This document shows positions 63,511-64,000 of a DNA stretch of 64,000 nt, piece by piece. The notes below the pieces were generated by a model. It was not told the origin of the DNA. It worked only from the letters and a program-made list of their open reading frames with translations, and made no database searches. Position numbers and translations under genes: made by a program. This DNA is from Streptomyces xanthophaeus (GTDB lineage Bacteria; Actinomycetota; Actinomycetes; Streptomycetales; Streptomycetaceae): positions 7,727,001-7,791,000 of the forward strand of contig NZ_CP076543.1 in the NCBI RefSeq assembly GCF_030440515.1. The letters run 5' to 3'. Every line of letters begins with the position of its first letter. Position 1 is the first letter of the stretch.

Positions 63511-64000
63511 TTGTCCGGCCCCGCAACCGTTTCGCCGCCCGCCGCCCATGCCCACCCCACCGGTCGCCCGCGCGAGGTCGACAACCGCGCGGCGTACCTC
63601 AGCTTCGGACTCGCCTACGTAGTCGGCCACGGCGCCGCCGCAGCTTCCGAGGGCGCAGCCCCCTTGATCGGCCTCCCCGACTGGCTGCCCATGACGCTCC
63701 TCGGAGGCGGGCTCGTGGCCGGCATCGCCTTGACCACCACCGCCGCCCTGCGGGCGCAACGAGGGGCCACCCCACCGGAGATCCTGTCCGGCAAGCTGCT
63801 CGGCACCGCCTGGATCGCCGCCTTCACCGCCCTGTTCCTCGCCGTCACCGGCCTCACATCCGTGCTCGACCAGCCGGAACTCCAGTCCGTCCTCTGGCCC
63901 ACCGGCTCCGGTCTGATCGTCGGTCTGCTCTACCTCGCCGAAGGCGCCGTACGCCGCAACCTGCTGCACTACGGCCTCGGCATCTGGCTCGCCCTGACCT
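63511..64000 (+). CDS. Membrane protein, 3' end outside window
   Basis: A frame open to the window edge from TTG 63511, with GGAGG 8 nt before. The product begins LSGPATVSPPAAHAHPTGRP, then EVDNRAAYLSFGLAYVVGHG and at least three hydrophobic helices (PMTLLGGGLVAGIALTTTAA, GTAWIAAFTALFLAVTG, SGLIVGLLYLAEGAV). ATG 63496 is an alternative. The protein family is not recognised; the start is downstream of the decayed efflux gene in the same direction. Confidence 0.6.
   Translation, partial: MSGPATVSPPAAHAHPTGRPREVDNRAAYLSFGLAYVVGHGAAAASEGAAPLIGLPDWLPMTLLGGGLVAGIALTTTAALRAQRGATPPEILSGKLLGTAWIAAFTALFLAVTGLTSVLDQPELQSVLWPTGSGLIVGLLYLAEGAVRRNLLHYGLGIWLALT

Overview
This is a high-GC chromosomal segment from an actinomycete, almost certainly Streptomyces. 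The evidence is GC-rich third codon positions, GTG and TTG starts, purine-rich ribosome binding sites, many divergent TetR/LysR/HxlR-regulated pairs, Tat and Sec exported proteins, and a helR gene preceded by a rifamycin-associated element. No rRNA, tRNA, transposase or CRISPR array was found. The window cuts a membrane glycosyltransferase at its left edge and a membrane protein at its right edge.

Layout. 0-9.7 kb: glycosyltransferase (cut), helR with its RAE palindrome, a coiled-coil membrane protein, an EmrB/QacA-type efflux pump, a DUF2252 protein and a YihY/BrkB membrane protein behind a coupled 17-codon leader. 9.7-17.2 kb: three small proteins (GAP family, DUF6325, SHOCT), then a lysine-centred group: Orn/Lys/Arg decarboxylase, a divergent LysR regulator, diaminopimelate decarboxylase and a PucR regulator. 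17.2-21.3 kb: TetR with two copies of its probable operator in front of an NTF2-like/NmrA-like operon, an alpha/beta hydrolase and a stand-alone MurG paralogue. 21.5-25.3 kb: a CMD-fold protein and a coupled operon of amino-acid permease, small membrane protein and M20 dipeptidase. 25.4-33.1 kb: a block of leftward genes (carotenoid oxygenase, SRPBCC protein, efflux pump, ATPase regulator, NTF2-like protein, cytochrome P450). 33.6-34.8 kb: gene remnants marking an old rearrangement. 34.8-38.2 kb: HxlR-controlled operon of metallo-hydrolase, NAD(P)-binding protein and Bcr/CflA-type efflux.

38.2-43.9 kb: small unknowns, HPP-family protein, RibD-type reductase, ClC chloride transporter, and an alanyl-tRNA-synthetase catalytic core without editing domain, preceded by an Ala/Thr-rich leader peptide and a hairpin. 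44-53.7 kb: a Tat-exported PHP-type phosphoesterase fused to a propeller-like domain, an SDR/TetR pair sharing a perfect palindrome, a NUDIX-like protein, a proline-rich membrane protein, a tiny secreted protein with a duplicated Cys motif, GNAT, a lipoprotein and a large secreted protein. 53.7-58.5 kb: xanthine dehydrogenase operon xdhABC (leftward, overlapping genes). 59-64 kb: a lipase, a secreted protein made of three nearly identical double-psi-beta-barrel-like repeats, and a decayed inverted copy of the 27.4-28.9 kb efflux gene that still carries part of its promoter.

The strongest leads for new biology are the triple-repeat secreted protein (61.2-62.2 kb), the truncated AlaRS with its possible attenuator (42.5-43.9 kb), and the 10-bp phased repeats upstream of the efflux gene that are also kept in front of its decayed copy (28.9 and 62.3 kb).
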